Positions 37,172 to 51,600 of a stretch of 64,000 bases of DNA are shown piece after piece. This stretch comes from Lethocerus indicus (taxonomy: Eukaryota > Arthropoda > Insecta > Hemiptera > Belostomatidae): positions 11,472,925-11,536,924 of the forward strand of contig JACDQD010000003.1 in NCBI GenBank assembly GCA_019843655.1, given 5' to 3'. Position 1 is the first letter of the stretch; every line of letters starts with the position of its first letter. The translations under genes were made by a program, and so were the position numbers. Below the pieces are notes generated by a model. That model was not told where the DNA came from and ran no database searches. It saw nothing but the letters and a program-made list of their open reading frames with translations.

Positions 37172-40100
37172 GTGAAGTATTAATGCAACAGTACACAGTG
37201 AGAGCTGTTGTTTAGTATTATATGACGGTGTATTCTGTATGTAGGGTGCAGTTTATGTGAGCCGAGTTCGCTGGACCCATACACAAGTACACCTCTGATC
37301 CACACAGGCTCTTACCAACGTACACATCGGTGCCTTATATGAAGAGTCGAAACATTATTTTTGCGTTATTCACTTCAATATTTCATGCCACTTAAACAGA
37401 AGAGAGCGCTAGCAAGATGATTCTGTTCTATATTAAGAACGCTATGACAAGAGCATCACAATAGGAGTCTGGAAATTGGATTCATCAATATCTAGATCCA
37501 CTTATATTTATAGTGGCATTATAATATAGTGATAACACAATTTTTTTCTTCTAAGATTGGCGATGCACAATGAAAGTGAAACAAATCGACAATTTGGTCG
37601 CCTCAATTTCAGAAATACTTTCAAATCCAGGACCATAAGATTGGCAGATACTGTAAGCGTCTTTGAGTAATGAATAAATCATGATGAACATTTTCAGAGG
37701 GGGTTGACCCCTGCCAACCGAGGTTCTTCCCACATTATTACGTTATCCTACATCCTCTCATTTATTTTCCTATTTGCTTTACTGTTAGAGGCCAATATTA
37801 ATATTCGGTCTTGTCGAACCGTATTTAATATAAACGGGAATCGAGTCCTAATAGTTATAAGAGTTCCTGTATTTATGAAGACCATTTTGGCCTGAACTGA
37901 AAATGCTCCCGGAAATGAAGTCTCGTTTGGCAGCTGAACGAATAGGCATCTTCGTGTAAAATTCACTGATTGGAATTTGAAAAAGTCGAATGGGCGAGCG
38001 CGGAACATCCGGCAGCGTACAGTGGCCAAACCGTTTACTGGTTGGGAATCAGCGCGAAATAGGATAAGGACGATGTTCCGGAAATTAAACGCCGTTTTTT
38101 ATTAACTGGGCGGCCATAAATGAAATTAAGTATAAACACTGATTGCAATTTATCTGCCGCGATAAAAGTCTTCGGTTCTAGTTGTGGCGGTGGTTCTTTA
38201 GTGGCTTCGGGAAACGGAGGAGGACGGTCGGGTTAGTTACTGCCACGGAAAACATTAGGGCCGCGATGCCCCTGTAACAAGCCCAATTTTATGAGCTCCA
38301 GTTTGGATATGGGGCGATTAAACTGCCGGCAGCCGGACGATTAAGGGCCGTATCACCGGGCCTCGGACCCAGATTATATATCTGCTTTCAGAGGTGGGGA
38401 ATGAGCAAAAGAAAAGAAATCGCGATACCAATGACTTCCTCTTAAACAGAAGTCGCATCAACTTGAAATATCTGTGTTAACGGACGAATAACGAGCCTGG
38501 AAGTATTTAATTAGCGCTCTCGGATTAATTAAATGCGGGGAATTTTCGATTAGAGGTCGCCGACGATACGCTGCGTCTAGAAACCAGTTTTTATGTCTTC
38601 CGATTCCCCACCCCCTGGGGTAATTGAATAGGAAAACTGAGATTACTTGTAGAATTCAAAGAGTTATTCGGTGATTATGTATTTATATTGCTGTAAAATA
38701 TTTATATCTGCACGAAAGGACGAGAGTCCTTAGAATCCATTGAATAAGGTTTAACTTAACTGTAACATCATTATAATTAATTACCGTAAAAAATCATTTA
38801 TCCAAGTACTGAAGAGCGATACAAATAATTAAGAACGAATAACTTCGAATTAAGGCTTACAAAAATTATTATTTTCGAAATTTATTTGCGAAGTGTAACA
38901 GATTTAGTATCTACGTGACACGGGTTTATTATATGATGAGGATGAAGCCAATTATTTGGAAATTTCGCTTCCTAACGGTCAGGGAATGAGGAATAATTAC
39001 TCCAAAAAGGTTTTTTTTTAATTTTGAGCCAGAGCGGTTTTCTATATCCCGTTTTTTCCTTTCCCTCCAGTAATTAATTTTGTGTAAATGAATATTATCA
39101 GTTCGTTTAAAAAATATGGTGGAAAGAATTATTTCCTGAATGTATCGTGATCACAATACTCTGTCTCCCCTCGATTATTATTCTAGACCTGTTTTGGTTT
39201 CTCGCCATGTCGTTAATTAGTGACAGTTCATTAAGGACGCCCAATTGTCTGCAGATATGGGAGTGAGGCTGAGCATCCTGTCCGTACAGTTACTACATTG
39301 TTACCGTCGACAGAGCTAGAGCCTGTCGGCCTTCCTAAGTGGTCTTTTAAATTATAGTCGGCTATGGCCAGGGATTGTAGGTTCGAGTTTGCAGGAAGTA
39401 AGGGGGTATAAAAAAGAGCGATGGTTATTGATAGGCGGGAGAGTGTGAGGCGGCCTCCATTGGAGCGAAATGGGCTAGGACTAGTCGACAGATATGTCAA
39501 CTAGGCGGGCGGGGTCGTACGGCCTTTTCTTTCAGCGACCCAACGATGTTCATATAATAATATATCTGTTCGACATAAAATGCCATCATATTGAGCCGGC
39601 CTCGTAAATAATTCCAGGCTTAGATATAAAATTAAATCGCCAGCCTCCACTGGCGTTTTGAATTATTCATTTTTTTTATATAATATATAAGGCGAACGAA
39701 AAACCAGGTTTTCGCGCGTCACAACATTCAACCCGTTTCAGGAAACCGTAAAAAGCGCCTCGTTCTCCATCTCGAGAAACAATGTTGGAAAAGAGTAATT
39801 CTTTATTTGGTATCAACATGCTGTAGATGCCCACCGCTTTAATGGCCTTGCGCCTTTTTTATTACAGTGCGGGACAAAAGAAATAGAAAAAAATATCTAT
39901 CGCATGTCCGACTATATGCCATTAGACCTCTCTCCAGTTTACCTCTATATACGCCGAAGTGAACAAGCTCAAGAACAGTTTTGAGGTAATTGAGGTTAAA
40001 GTATACGAGGGTTGGAAGTATCATCTTCCGAGTGGTGTGGTAATAAAACAACTAAAACTGGTCGACTATGCATTGGTAATTCAGTCAGAATTATACGTAT

Positions 40101-41099
40101 TTATTTAAACGATTTTCGTCTGTGTTCTCTGCCATTCGGTAGCATGTTGTCCTCGCAGCTGATGTTACATGCCACTTATGTCTCGCGTATACCTTCTTGT
40201 CGTACACAAAAATTACAATCAATCACGTTCTATTGGTTAATGCTCCGAAACAAATTTTTAATATACATTACATTTTGATTATATGAGAACTTTCTAAACG
40301 CAGATAATGTGGGCTCTATTGGAGACGGTTTGCGTCTAATAAACTCTCTTCTAATGGTTTCCGTTCGGCGATTTCTAACCGCTGCACGTTACAGCCTTAT
40401 TCCATAAGACCGTTGAAAATTGTGGACGACAGGCTCTGTAAAATATTTATTGCATTTCCAATTCTACATCTCTCGGGAAGAACCTGAATTGGATTCAGCG
40501 CGGAGACGGGACTTTTGGTCTCAGTCGGTTCTCTTATTTATAGCCGCTTTTACTCGACGGCTAAAGGCCAGGGTTGTTGGGATTTCCAACATTTCCTACG
40601 GAAATTAAAACGAGAGAACATTTCCTTTTCATACATTCAAATTACCCGTTACTTATTATAGGTATAAAGGATTAGTCTATCGGTGGATAGAAAACATTTT
40701 TCGAAGGAAAAACAAGGATAAAAATCCGAGAAGACAAAACGTAGAGAATCGCAATGTAGAAAATGTGTCCTCACTGGCCAATATAGTTATTACATCGACA
40801 TAACCAATATTGCCGGGGTATTGGTGGGGATCAAGTTGGCTTTATCGACGCTACAGTTGAAATCACTTCACGGAACATCTGCTTCGACGGGGAGAGCATC
40901 CGGATTTTCACCGGATACGGGACATTTGGTTCGAAAAAACGCGAACGCATAAGAAACAATAGACGGAAGGTCACAGAGTATAAAGTGCAAAATCCTGCTT
41001 CTTCTGTAACGTCAGCTTGCCGTACCGCGAGTAGAAAGTAGTGCAACGATATATGCGTGAATGTATCAGCGGCAGCCAGCCTCACTATATTTATGACTC

Positions 41100-41140
41100 G
41101 AAGCTACTGACGATGGTGAGAAGTCGACCGAAGAGACAGG
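41100..41140 (+). repeat. CTGACGATGG motif copy
   Basis: Reads GAAGCTACTGACGATGGTGAG, AAGTCGACCGAAGAGACAGG. CTGACGA (41107-41113) keeps the core. The right half resembles GCCGAAACCGG with a small insertion. Confidence 0.5.
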
Positions 41141-42780
41141 TTGATTCGATAAAAATGAAATTAACCGTTTCCGAATTTTTTTTAATCTCACCTGACGCCG
41201 GAAATTAGTTCACAAAATGTTGCGAATAACTCTAGAGCCGGGAAGAGGCCGCCCCTTCCGTGCGACTCAGACATTAGCCCGGGGCCGACAGCCGTTACCG
41301 GAGAATCTTGGCACGGGCAGAGCCGATTTCTAAGCTCCCGAAGAAGTGTCGTAAATTAGAATGGATACAGATATTGAATTAACGCGGCCCGACAGGTAGA
41401 ACGCATAAATTTAGAGAAAACGGGTTTTGCGGACTTCGAATCTATTTGCGGCGATGGGACGAGACGAGCGCCCGGATAACGGATCCCGCTGAAATGAATT
41501 CTCGGGGGAGTATAAAATTACTATAGACTATTTATTTTTCTATATTAATAAAATGCCAGTCAAACGTTTAGAATTTTTAATAACGTCTCAATTAACCATT
41601 TCTGTACTAATAGTTAGGAGAGGCAAGAACGGAAATTATATATTTGTGCAAATGATTACAAACTCAACTAAAGTTGTTCGGACTGTCACAGAAAAGGGAA
41701 CTTAATAAGTCCAAGCCCTTCAGTGTCTTCTTACAGCGAACTCATTGGGTATGGTAATATTTCTTTTTGGCTTTATGGAAAATAATAGAATGTTATCCTG
41801 CGGACGAATGTCTTTGGATGATGTTCCTACTGAACACGTAGTTATATCAATAAAATATTATCGTCAGTGAAATGAAAATTACTGTCGCTACAGCTGTAAA
41901 CCGTGTGTGTTCGTCATGTGCAATTGAAAACCTGGTCATGGTATCCTGCATTTGCGTGCGATTCGTTGGACTCGAGCGGCGAGCATTCCAGCCGGGGTGG
42001 ACTGGAATCTATTCCCGGCCTCCCCGTCTTTCAGTATAAATTCTCCGGTACTCGTAAATAAAGCCGTCGTCCATTATTTATCTCGTCCCACTTGCCGATT
42101 CTCAATTTATGCCCCTTTTTACATAATTTCTGCGTTTTTAAAGCGAAACCTCCGCCGGCTACCTGACCGGCCACGGAGTTTTTGAGCGATCGCTGTCCAG
42201 AAGAAAACTCGTTCAGCCTCCTGCCGTCCTCTTCTCAACGATATTCCTAATTCAGTAGTTTTAGTGCCCACTCCTGTTTCCCTAGGGATACTTGGGAAAC
42301 TGAATCACCGAAACCGGTCATCCATTCTATACAGCCAGTAACGAATCTACCATCTACATATACCTTAAGGAAATATTCTTCTAAGATATTGAAGTGATAT
42401 GGATTATAGATACAATAGAGTAGTTAGAGAAATGCATTTAGTACACCGAGTACCTGAGTGACGAAGACGTGCTTACAGCTTTATATACAAGGATGGGTAC
42501 ACAATGTCGAATACTATAGTACAGGATGTATCTCTCATTAACTGAATTTCAAACCAAGGTATGAAATATACAAATTCGAAGAGTTTGAATTCTTAACGAA
42601 CCCCAGACTCTGGGTTAATAACAGTGGGGGAGCGCGACAACGACTTGTGACCAACGGTGGGGATCATTTACGCTTCTCCCCGTAATTGCCCGGCGTGGAC
42701 TTTCGCCCAAACCGCATAATATCCTCCGGAGCGGGCGAAAAAGAACAAAATGAAAACCGAAAAAGAAATACGAGGAGAAA

Positions 42781-42794
42781 GCCCGGGCCCGGGC
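42781..42794. repeat. 14-bp GC palindrome
   Basis: GCCCGGGCCCGGGC is fully self-complementary. Confidence 0.5.
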
Positions 42795-44873
42795 CGTCCG
42801 GGAACGGATCGCCAGATGCTCTTGCCATTAAAACCTTAACGGCCGCCCTCGCCCACCTCAGAGGGCAGTTCCTTAGGGAGAGAGAACTCCTCCTTTTAGA
42901 CCTCCATAAAAACATTCCGCCAAAGCTCTCCGGGCGAAAGTAAGTTGTACACTAAAAAACAACTCCTAAACCAATCGTTTAGGTTAATTTTTATTACCCT
43001 TTTCCTGGAACACTTTTTTTTAGCCGGTACTTTAATAGTTTCCTGTGGGTATCGACGAGTGCTCATTTTATAATTTAATGATGATTACATTAAAGGTACA
43101 TCGATTTCGGGCGAGCCGACCTGTTGTGACGTATAATATCGCTAAACAAGTACAATATTTAGGGGAATAACAGTAATAATATATTTTATTTAAACCAAAT
43201 AATTAATTAATATCAATTAATCAATTGGTCAAATAACCATAGGAAGCGTGAGCGTATGAAATACAAAAAAAGATTAATCTAAAAATTTAAATTAATGTTA
43301 TAAATTAATATTTACAATATATCGTAAATCTACAGTCAAACATGATCAATGATTTCCAGGCGCAAAAAAACCAAACGTGAAATATTTTCTCCGTTAGCAT
43401 AACAAATGCAGATATTTGGTGTAATTTATTTCATCTTATGAAGTTCATATTCAGCAAGAATTGGACACGCTAGAATTACTAAATTAATCGTGTCCTCTGG
43501 CACTCTCCTGGTACACATGCTGCACACCTGGCTTTCCGGTCACTTCCAAGCTTATAATTTTAATTTAAAAACTCATCTCGAATTATTAATACCCATTGTT
43601 CAAGGAAATATATCAAGAGATAACAATTGATTGTAGACTTACAGTGCTAAAAATATTCAGTAACATTATCCATAAACCTAATTAGAATTAATTATATCGA
43701 GAGACAGTACCTACAGTACAAAACCACCCTTCCAACTACCAATTAGTTCGATTTTCACAAAAAACAAAGCGGGCATTATATGCAAAACGGCCTTTTTGAA
43801 ATAGTGTACTTGCGTAGGCTATCGATTCGCGCAAGAATGACGAGGAACCGATAAAATAAATTCTCGTTTCTCATTTTAATAACTGTTCAAATATTACAGC
43901 AACAGATTAATGGCTCGGCTAACACTTAACGCCTGTCTCGTATTACCGTGCGATAAGTGCCTCGTTGTTGAGATGGCGTGCCAACGAATCGCACAATTAA
44001 TACGCGGCATGAATCAATGTCGCATTACGAGTGTAAATTGTGCGCGCGGTAAAACTTAATTGTAACATAAACTGAGTAACTGTGCCGGCCCGTGTAGAAT
44101 ATGATTATAACTTCAATTATTTATGTATATTTATTTCTAACTGTTCCTGACTTGGCACAAATTTTCGCCGCATTCCTTTTTTTTATATATATATTATTTC
44201 GAGTTTGTAAATGGCGACCTCCACATTGCTCCAGTATCATCTATCGTTATTAGTGAGTAGCGGCAACAGAATGAAAAATTTCTTCGCTTTACATCATATG
44301 TCGATTAATTCACTGACGACTTCTTAGTGGTAATATATCAGTCTATTTGCTGTTTACTTCACTATTGTATTTTTGGGACAAACATACATCATGCTGCGTT
44401 ATTTGTGGCAGATCGTAAATTCGTAAATTTTTATTCAATCCCTTAAACCTTTACTGCAATTCCGTAACAATTTATCTTTGCATTCTCTATTTATGCATTA
44501 AAATAATTCCCGATGCCCTCCACCAAATGTCCAAGGCATTAAAAGTGAAGCAGAAGGCCGTGTCGCGGACGGGACTCAATCTTCATTAATTTTAATAAAT
44601 AACCAGCCGTGGACAACGAGCGTACATTGCATATATTGAGGCTTCATAGAAATGTGCAAAGAATGCTCGGAACAAGAAATGATCCACTTTCTTTCGTGAG
44701 ATATATGTATCGGTTTGTCTCAATAAAAAAACCCAATTTATTTTTTTTAACCATTTTGTACAATCAACATTGAATGTTATAAGTACAAATGCTGTATGTA
44801 TTTTTTTCACATGTATTTCGTGATAGAAGGAACCACCGAAAGATGGCACTTTTGACACAAGAACAATTATGAC

Positions 44874-45340
44874 CTAAGGGCTGAGAACATCTCTAGGCCA
44901 GCGGCGTTTAAGCCGACGCGGGCGGGATAATGGATGGGTAAGAGAGGAGAGGGACTGAACGAGTGGATTAGGATGAGGAGAAAGGCGGGAGTGGAACTTC
45001 AGGAACCGGGATATTGCGACTTCGTCGACTGTCGGTATGTTGAGGTCATTGAGGTGGATTGTGTGGATAGGAACATACCGGGGATCATTAAGGATGGTAC
45101 GAAGGACTTGTGACTGAAATCTCTGGATGCGAGCGATGTTGGATGTCTCACTGGAACCCTATAGCTCTATACCGTATGTCCGTATCGGTTTAAGTATCGC
45201 TTTGTATATTGTGAGTTTGTTACTTAAGGTCAATTTTGTTGTCCGTTTTAGTAATGGTCTTAAAAGTCCAAATTTTCGGTTTAAGTCGATTCTTTTGAGT
45301 CGGGTATGGGGATAACGCCAAGTTATACCAATCGTTATTA
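44874..45340 (-). mobile_element. Jockey-like non-LTR retrotransposon, 5'-truncated ORF2 C-terminus
   Basis: Read on the minus strand, this segment stays in one frame for about 155 codons and ends at a TAG at 44874-44876. It encodes the end of a reverse-transcriptase polyprotein. Recognisable blocks in order are a TWR-like start, LSNKLTIYKAILKPI, TYGIEL-stop-GSSETSN, IARIQRFQSQVLRTI, a YVPIHTIHLNDLNIPTVDE block, and a basic tail RRLKRRWPRD. These match the known order in Jockey-clade ORF2 proteins downstream of the catalytic domain (thumb region, then LWG and IQRFQ motifs). The codon where the family has the tryptophan of LWG is TAG here. The endonuclease and the catalytic YADD region are absent, as expected for a 5'-truncated dead copy. 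The next clear A-run on the minus strand is short, about 70 bp past the stop. Family assignment is from motif recognition only; clade level is likely, subfamily unknown. Confidence 0.88.
44874..45340 (-). pseudogene. reverse-transcriptase ORF2 fragment with internal stop
   Basis: This is the protein-level view of the Jockey-like relic. An internal TAG replaces the expected tryptophan codon about one third of the way into the fragment; the remaining frame is uninterrupted to the terminal TAG. The intact reading frame on both sides suggests a moderately young insertion. There is no start codon or N-terminal domain, so no active enzyme can be made from this copy. Confidence 0.85.
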
Positions 45341-47006
45341 TATTTTCTCGGCTAGTCCACTAAAATATCCGTTGTCCGTCGTTCACTGATTAAAATATTT
45401 CTTGTGTGTAAAAATATTTCTGTATTTTGTCGGCAGTGCATAAAACTGGCTGTTGGGCGTGTTGTCGCCCCCCCCCCTGACTTTTCTCTTTTTTTTCCGG
45501 AAGAGGGGAGCAGCGTTTCGAAACCGGGCGTCGCGGCCCTTAATTGAACTATTAATCAATTGGCCGACCGACGAAAAACCCGTTCCATTGAGAACGGCGA
45601 AAATTAATTTGTCCCACAGATAATACCCGGGTTTTTCGCCAGCACCCGAATTATTTATGCCGCCGCGGACCAAGGGGGTATTGTCCGGAGGGAACGTTGT
45701 AAGTGGAGGGCCCCTACCTGTTATTACCGTTAGGTATTTGTTGTCGGGCCTCATTATTTCTCATTGGACTGATATTATGCTTGGGTACTCATGTCGGCTC
45801 GCAATAAAACACTAATAAACTAAATGTAATTGTACGCTGTAAGCACGGTGCTTCATGCTAGGACCGAATAATAGAGTCGAGAGAATGCTCCGCGGATGAT
45901 GTTGAAATTACCAAAAAATTCGATTTTTCGGAAATTTATTCTTTTATACTCAAAATATATAAGAAATTGCATCAAAACTGGTTCGCCCTCGAAATTGATA
46001 TACTGAAAACTTACATATATCGTTCAAAAAGGAAGCAGTAGGAAGTATAACCCAATTACATTTCATGACGAGAAATATCCGTTCAATGTACGCTTTCGAA
46101 AAAAATTATTTACACCGGTATTTTCGCGTCCTGTGAATGTTTTCTGTTATACTGACCGAATAATTTGTAATTAATTGAGTTTATTATAGCTATATATTTA
46201 TAGCTTATATAATATTGCAGCGTTCTACCACCGCTGGTCGACAGCGTCGCTACAATTTTCTTTCAGTCCATATCTAATTCCGATCCAATTACGACGATGT
46301 AACGGAAGCAATCTATAAAAAAAATATTATAACAGTAATTCAGCGGCAGTGAAATTGCAGACGTGAGATACCTTTCGATATTGAAACATTCGAAACGGCA
46401 ATTAACGTCGACTCTCTCGAATCCTACGCTTGTAGGCGAATGGAACACAGTCCGTGAAAAAAGTAAGTTCACAACTTTTGTTTTATTAAAACCCCAAATT
46501 CTTTTTCTCTATACTAGTAAACCTGGGAAACATTCTCTAGGATTTAATGCAAAATGTATTGCAAACTTATTGAAAACAATTTCCACGTAATTTGTGTAAT
46601 TTCCATTAGAAGTATTAAGCACAGAACTATATCCTTACTTCGCGGAACATTATTTGAAGGAGTAAAACTGTTGAAAAAGTGACCCTTAAGCCACATCGCT
46701 AGAATCAAGTTCTGATCAATTTGTTAAGCCTATTAAGTGAACCCCTTGACATTGTTAAATAGGTTAGGATAACGGAATGTAAACAGCGGTGAAGGTTTAC
46801 CTGCAGTACATCTCTTCTCGAGTACGTGACTACAGTTATTTTCGAAACCAACACTGTGGTCTGATGTATGAGAATATTTGTGTGAGGTTGATAAGAAAAA
46901 GTACATTCTGAAATAAACGCAATCCAAATTTAACTCAAAACTTATCTTTTTATTGCATACAATAGAATAATCACTCTTGAAATATTTTGTCACCACTCGC
47001 GTTATG

Positions 47007-47030
47007 GGTCTTAAGCTAGACCTGTTTCAT
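47007..47030 (-). repeat. right-half motif copy with TCTAGC hairpin
   Basis: On the minus strand: ATGAAACAGGTCTAGC with arms GGTCT and AGACC around AGCTTA. The left CTGANGA block is not retained. Confidence 0.55.
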
Positions 47031-47110
47031 CCCTAGTCAGTTAAATATGTTATATCGGGGAAATGCAAAAGTTACTTTTGCTAAAGTGTCTTGTCCTCAC
47101 TAAATCAGTA

Positions 47111-47137
47111 CTAGTGATGATCGAAACCGGTGGGACC
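47111..47137 (+). repeat. collapsed motif copy, stem II lost
   Basis: Reads CTAGTGATGATCGAAACCGG, TGGGACC. The core and GAAACCGG are close together, as if the stem II loop had been deleted. It lies between two minus-strand copies. Confidence 0.4.
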
Positions 47138-47165
47138 TGTTCAGCTTTTCTAATCCTCGCGTCCA

Positions 47166-47188
47166 GGTTTACAGCTAGACCGGTTCGA
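47166..47188 (-). repeat. right-half motif copy, diverged hairpin
   Basis: The minus strand reads GAACCGGTCTAGCTGTAAACC. It differs from the 63.7 kb copy hairpin at two positions. It is the third copy within 180 bp. Confidence 0.45.
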
Positions 47189-48612
47189 CGGTATGAGGAG
47201 TTCGACTACGAAAGGGGACAGGGGAGAAACGGACCGCCCTCCTGGCTAAGGAAGGTACGCAATTTTCGGCCTCATTAGAAGAGGCCGCTAAAGACGAACG
47301 GCGTAATCGCCCCATCCATAACGGGTACCGTCACCCGCAGGTGTGACTCCTCGCGGGTCCCCGGAGGTTTCCTCCAGAAACGGGGAGCAGGTCGCGCTTT
47401 CTACAGCCGATATCCAATCATTATACTTTCGCCACCGTTTTATCGAATTCCGGAATCAATGTACCGATCTCGGTTGGCGATAAATCGGGCAAATCGTTGG
47501 GGTGGTCGAGAGAGGCCGGCGCCGGTAATTGGCGTCCTCAAATGGCGAACCGAGTTTAACTACAAATTACTCCCGACGGTATTGGCTCGGAGATAAGCGC
47601 TTCATCATAGTGGAAGCCTCAGCGCGTAGTTTATCTTCAATTGACGCCCGACTATTTTTCTTATTATATATAGCGTTGTAATGAGGTGAAATCGGAGGTT
47701 CGAAACGGCTGACCGAGCACGAGGTGCTCGACCAAAATGCCAAATTTAATTGTACACAAATACTTGAAAAATACAGAAAAAACACCATTACACACTCAAC
47801 TGCGCATAAATTAAATCGGAATTACAGATATAATGTATGCGAACAATTTAATTAAACCTTGAGTATGACAGTGTTACATTTTTTTGCATAAAGTCTCGAT
47901 GACTACAGCTCGAGTGTTTTCTAAGACCTGTGTTTAACCTATGGATGGTACTAAATATGTATATTTTATATTCAAATATGTATATTATTATCAAATAATT
48001 TACAACATAATTATTATGTGTTGTCTGTCTCCATCCAATACTGTTCCGTAAACTGTTATGTAAGACGGGGGATAATAAAACATGGTCATTGGCACTCCCA
48101 CATTACTTGGTACTTGTTACTTGGTATCCCACCGAGACGTGACTAAATGTATAATGAAGGTAGAAGAAATGAGTAAGTAACTCAATATATTACTGGCTGG
48201 AATTCACGAGGTCTAGTTCAGGGCCAGAAATGCGTGACGGATGACGATCTCAAGAGTGATGACTATCCCACAGGGGTTTAGCTTTATAACCATTCAACAA
48301 TGGTATTCAAAACCTCCGCAGGGCCGCGAAAAAATACTTCGAATTAAATCTAGAAAAGCCCTTTTCGCAATTATGGGAATGTAGTAGGGGTTTTCCGCTA
48401 GAATACAGTGTAGGCTTGGATTAACCGGGGAAGGTGAAGTTGGGCCGGCGAAAATATCGGTTGGCGAGCGGTTAAAGCACGGATGGGTGGTCGGGCCCGA
48501 CCGAGCAGAAAGTCCCCTCCTGCGCTGTGTCTTTTTTCTCTCCCTCTCGCTCCGTACAACCGGCGACTCTCTTTCGGGGCCGAAAGTAAAAGTCGGACCC
48601 GTTTCGGTCCAC

Positions 48613-48615
<3 letters not shown>

Positions 48616-48674
<59 letters not shown>
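48616..48674 (+). repeat. (AG)n microsatellite
   Basis: Uninterrupted AG run followed by a short imperfect purine tail. Confidence 0.97.
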
Positions 48675-48684
<10 letters not shown>

Positions 48685-51600
48685 GACCTCTCTCGGATTT
48701 GAGCCGAATTCCGATTTAGGCCAATCGCTCCGATTTATTGAACCCACCCGAGAGATTTGCGACCCTCAATTAAAGAACCGAAGGGGTTCGGTGGGTGTGG
48801 CGGGGTGAGTTCTGAAACGTCGCGAAATTAAAAGAGAAAAAAACGGAAAAGATTATCGCTGATATTTGTATCTGGCATTGCTAGCGTATGACGGGAAAGG
48901 GAAGCCGCCCCGAAACGTATTAGGTCCCGGGACGTATAAATTTTACAGTGGAATTCGGTGAAAAGGGATTATGTACAGACTTGACTTTTTCGGGTCGGCG
49001 CGTGAAAAGCCTGCATGCTCCGTCATCAGGAATTTTTTCAAATGTTCACTTCATATATTTCTGAAGTCATAAATTGTCAATCAAACTACTGACAGCAGTA
49101 AATCTCTGTCGAGCTTCTAGCTTAGGGCGATAGGGGCGATAAAGTCGAAAGAGTCGTCAGAACAGTTTAAGATTTAGCTTTGCGTTTAACATTAAATGAG
49201 AAGCCATAATTTTTTCCCAATTTTATCAACAGTTATTTTGTTACAAAATCGTGTTAGCACAATCGACTTGTAGTTAATTAATGTGGCCGGTACAGTACTA
49301 TAAATAAGAATCTCGCAATAATCAATAACATTGAATGTCACCGGTTGTGTAAATGCAGCGCGTTTATAAATTCCCACCTGTTCGGCGTAAGTTCAATTCA
49401 ACCAAAAAATATATTCTTTATTCGCCTAATCGGTTTTCTTATGCAATTAATTAGCCGTTGGCTTCTATCGAAATACTTTCCCGGCGTTCACTTTAAACGG
49501 ATTCGAAATTTCGCCCCGGCTCTCTGTGACGCAAGTCTTAATTGAAACATTAATCCAGTTCCAATACGAGCGTGAAACGGGCCGTTCTGTCGTTCGCGAT
49601 TCGACACAGTCGCGTAACGGGGAAGATCGAACGCGGCGAAACGCTCTTATGTATATTTATTTATGGTAATAAGGACGAGTAGGGCCGAACAGGAAGTCAT
49701 CTCCGGCGCCCGAAGTTTCGGGGACCGGAAGTCGTTCGCGATCCGTTAGGGATAATTTTTAATTCTCCGTGATTATTTCCCCGCAGTCGGCCCGAACTCG
49801 TCGAGGCGGTAAAACGACGTCGGTATTTTGAAACTCTCGATCGACATGACGAAGGACGTTCCGGTTCATGAATTGTTGGCTGGAATGAGGAGACGGATTA
49901 AGTCGAACGGTCTTGATTACCCTCTCGCTTCTATGGTAATTTTCTGTGTCGCATTCGATTATCACCACCGTCAACCAATACAACAGAAATATATACCTCA
50001 TATCAGTATATACAACAATACACAGAATATATTATACCAGATATTCTGAATAATAACTGAATTGAATACACTGAATGCTTAAGAATACAGAATTAAACGA
50101 CTAATAATGCGATAGCGCTCTCTAGATTTTAGTACAGATCCGTGGACCTTCCTCAGTAATATACTTAACAAAGCTGGGGCAGTTTAAATTCAAATAGGTC
50201 CACGAATCCAAATGACCATAGAGACGGCATTTCCCTCAGCAAGCGACCCGGTTCACAGCTGATCTCTCACTTCGGAACCCATGCCGTTAAACCGATGTAA
50301 AACAAGTCGCAACTGGAGCGAAACGAGTTGTAACTCGGGAACATCTGTCCCTGGATCGGGAGTTCAACTGACCTCCTGCGCAGAGAAGTAAACGGCGAAG
50401 AAAACTGACACAGATGAATAACCACCGCTCAAGTCCGTACCGGTAGCTAGAAACACTCGGTAGCTGACATAAAGCCTGAGAGGTAGTTCGAATACATGCG
50501 ATGATTGTGAAAAATATAAATATGTAGTTATATAATGACGTTTAAGAAAACATATTTCGAGTCCTATTTGATGGAGTGGTTTTTAGGAGAAAGCCCAGCG
50601 TATAATATAATATCACTAACGGTGTAAAATGACCGATGTAAGCTTGATGTCATAACAACTGTGAGTTAGTTTCGAATCGAACCGAATTTAATCTGCCCGC
50701 ATTAATGAGCACGAAGGACATTCCTTTTATTCAATTCTTGTATTTTATTAGTTTCCGTCTTATCCACGTCGCGGTGGGGATTTTAAACTGTTATTTGAAA
50801 TTACTATAAATTCAGCTTCGTGCCCCTCCATCCGGGGCGGGATTCCGGGCGAACGGACACCTCGGACAGACGCTGCTATCTGAATTTGAAATCAGGGAAA
50901 ACAAATTATTATTCAGGATTGCCGCTCTCAGTTGGTCGGGTGTTTAACACGAAAGGAGGGAATTTTAAATTCTACGTGGAAAAGACCTTCGAGTGAATTG
51001 AAATCGTAGATTAATCTGCGAACGCATTAGTTGCATTCCTTGCATTCTAATTATCCGCTGCGCGCAATGTTAACGATGCGACCTGCTGTAATCTGTTTTC
51101 AGAATTAGATTTATCTTTATTCTTCATAGTCCATACTTATACATAAACACTGAAGCATGTTTTCTGTGTACGCAGAAAGCACACACTATAAAACACAAAA
51201 TTTATTGAATTGACAGATTAATGTACATGAGGTGGCTATCACAATGCAAAATTAACATTGTAAACCGCCCAGTATAAATTAATTACAAAAATCTTACAGT
51301 AATAATTCCGTATTCCTTCCTTTAATGAATTAGACTAGTAATTCAAGCCTAAAAAATTTATTCGGTTCTTCATTGTTGTTCGAAAAATGTCTTACACTAG
51401 TTTTTACATTGCGGCAGAGTTCACTGTTTGTGTTAAAAAAAAACGTGTGCATGTACATTGTGTTGAAACACGCCTCAGTTAACGGAAACGGTGTATGATT
51501 TGATTCAAGTATGCGGTGGGATGTACACCGAGAACGCACCCAGCAATGTGGGCAACTCTCGATTTTAAGATAGCATCCGACGCCGAAAGACGTTATCTAT

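Larger units (their letters stand above)
34301..44873. other. long mostly featureless noncoding stretch
   Basis: Mixed to AT-rich. Notable items are the motif copy at 41.1 kb, an inverted repeat at 37.16 kb, and the GC palindrome at 42.78 kb. No gene, RNA gene or element recognised. AT content is especially high at 35.3-35.7, 38.6-39.2 and 43.1-43.4 kb. Confidence 0.65.
45341..48615. other. noncoding stretch with three motif copies
   Basis: A ten-base C run lies at 45468-45477. Three copies of the dispersed motif occur at 47.0-47.2 kb and a 7-bp hairpin CGAGCAC/GTGCTCG at 47714-47730. No gene seen. Confidence 0.6.
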
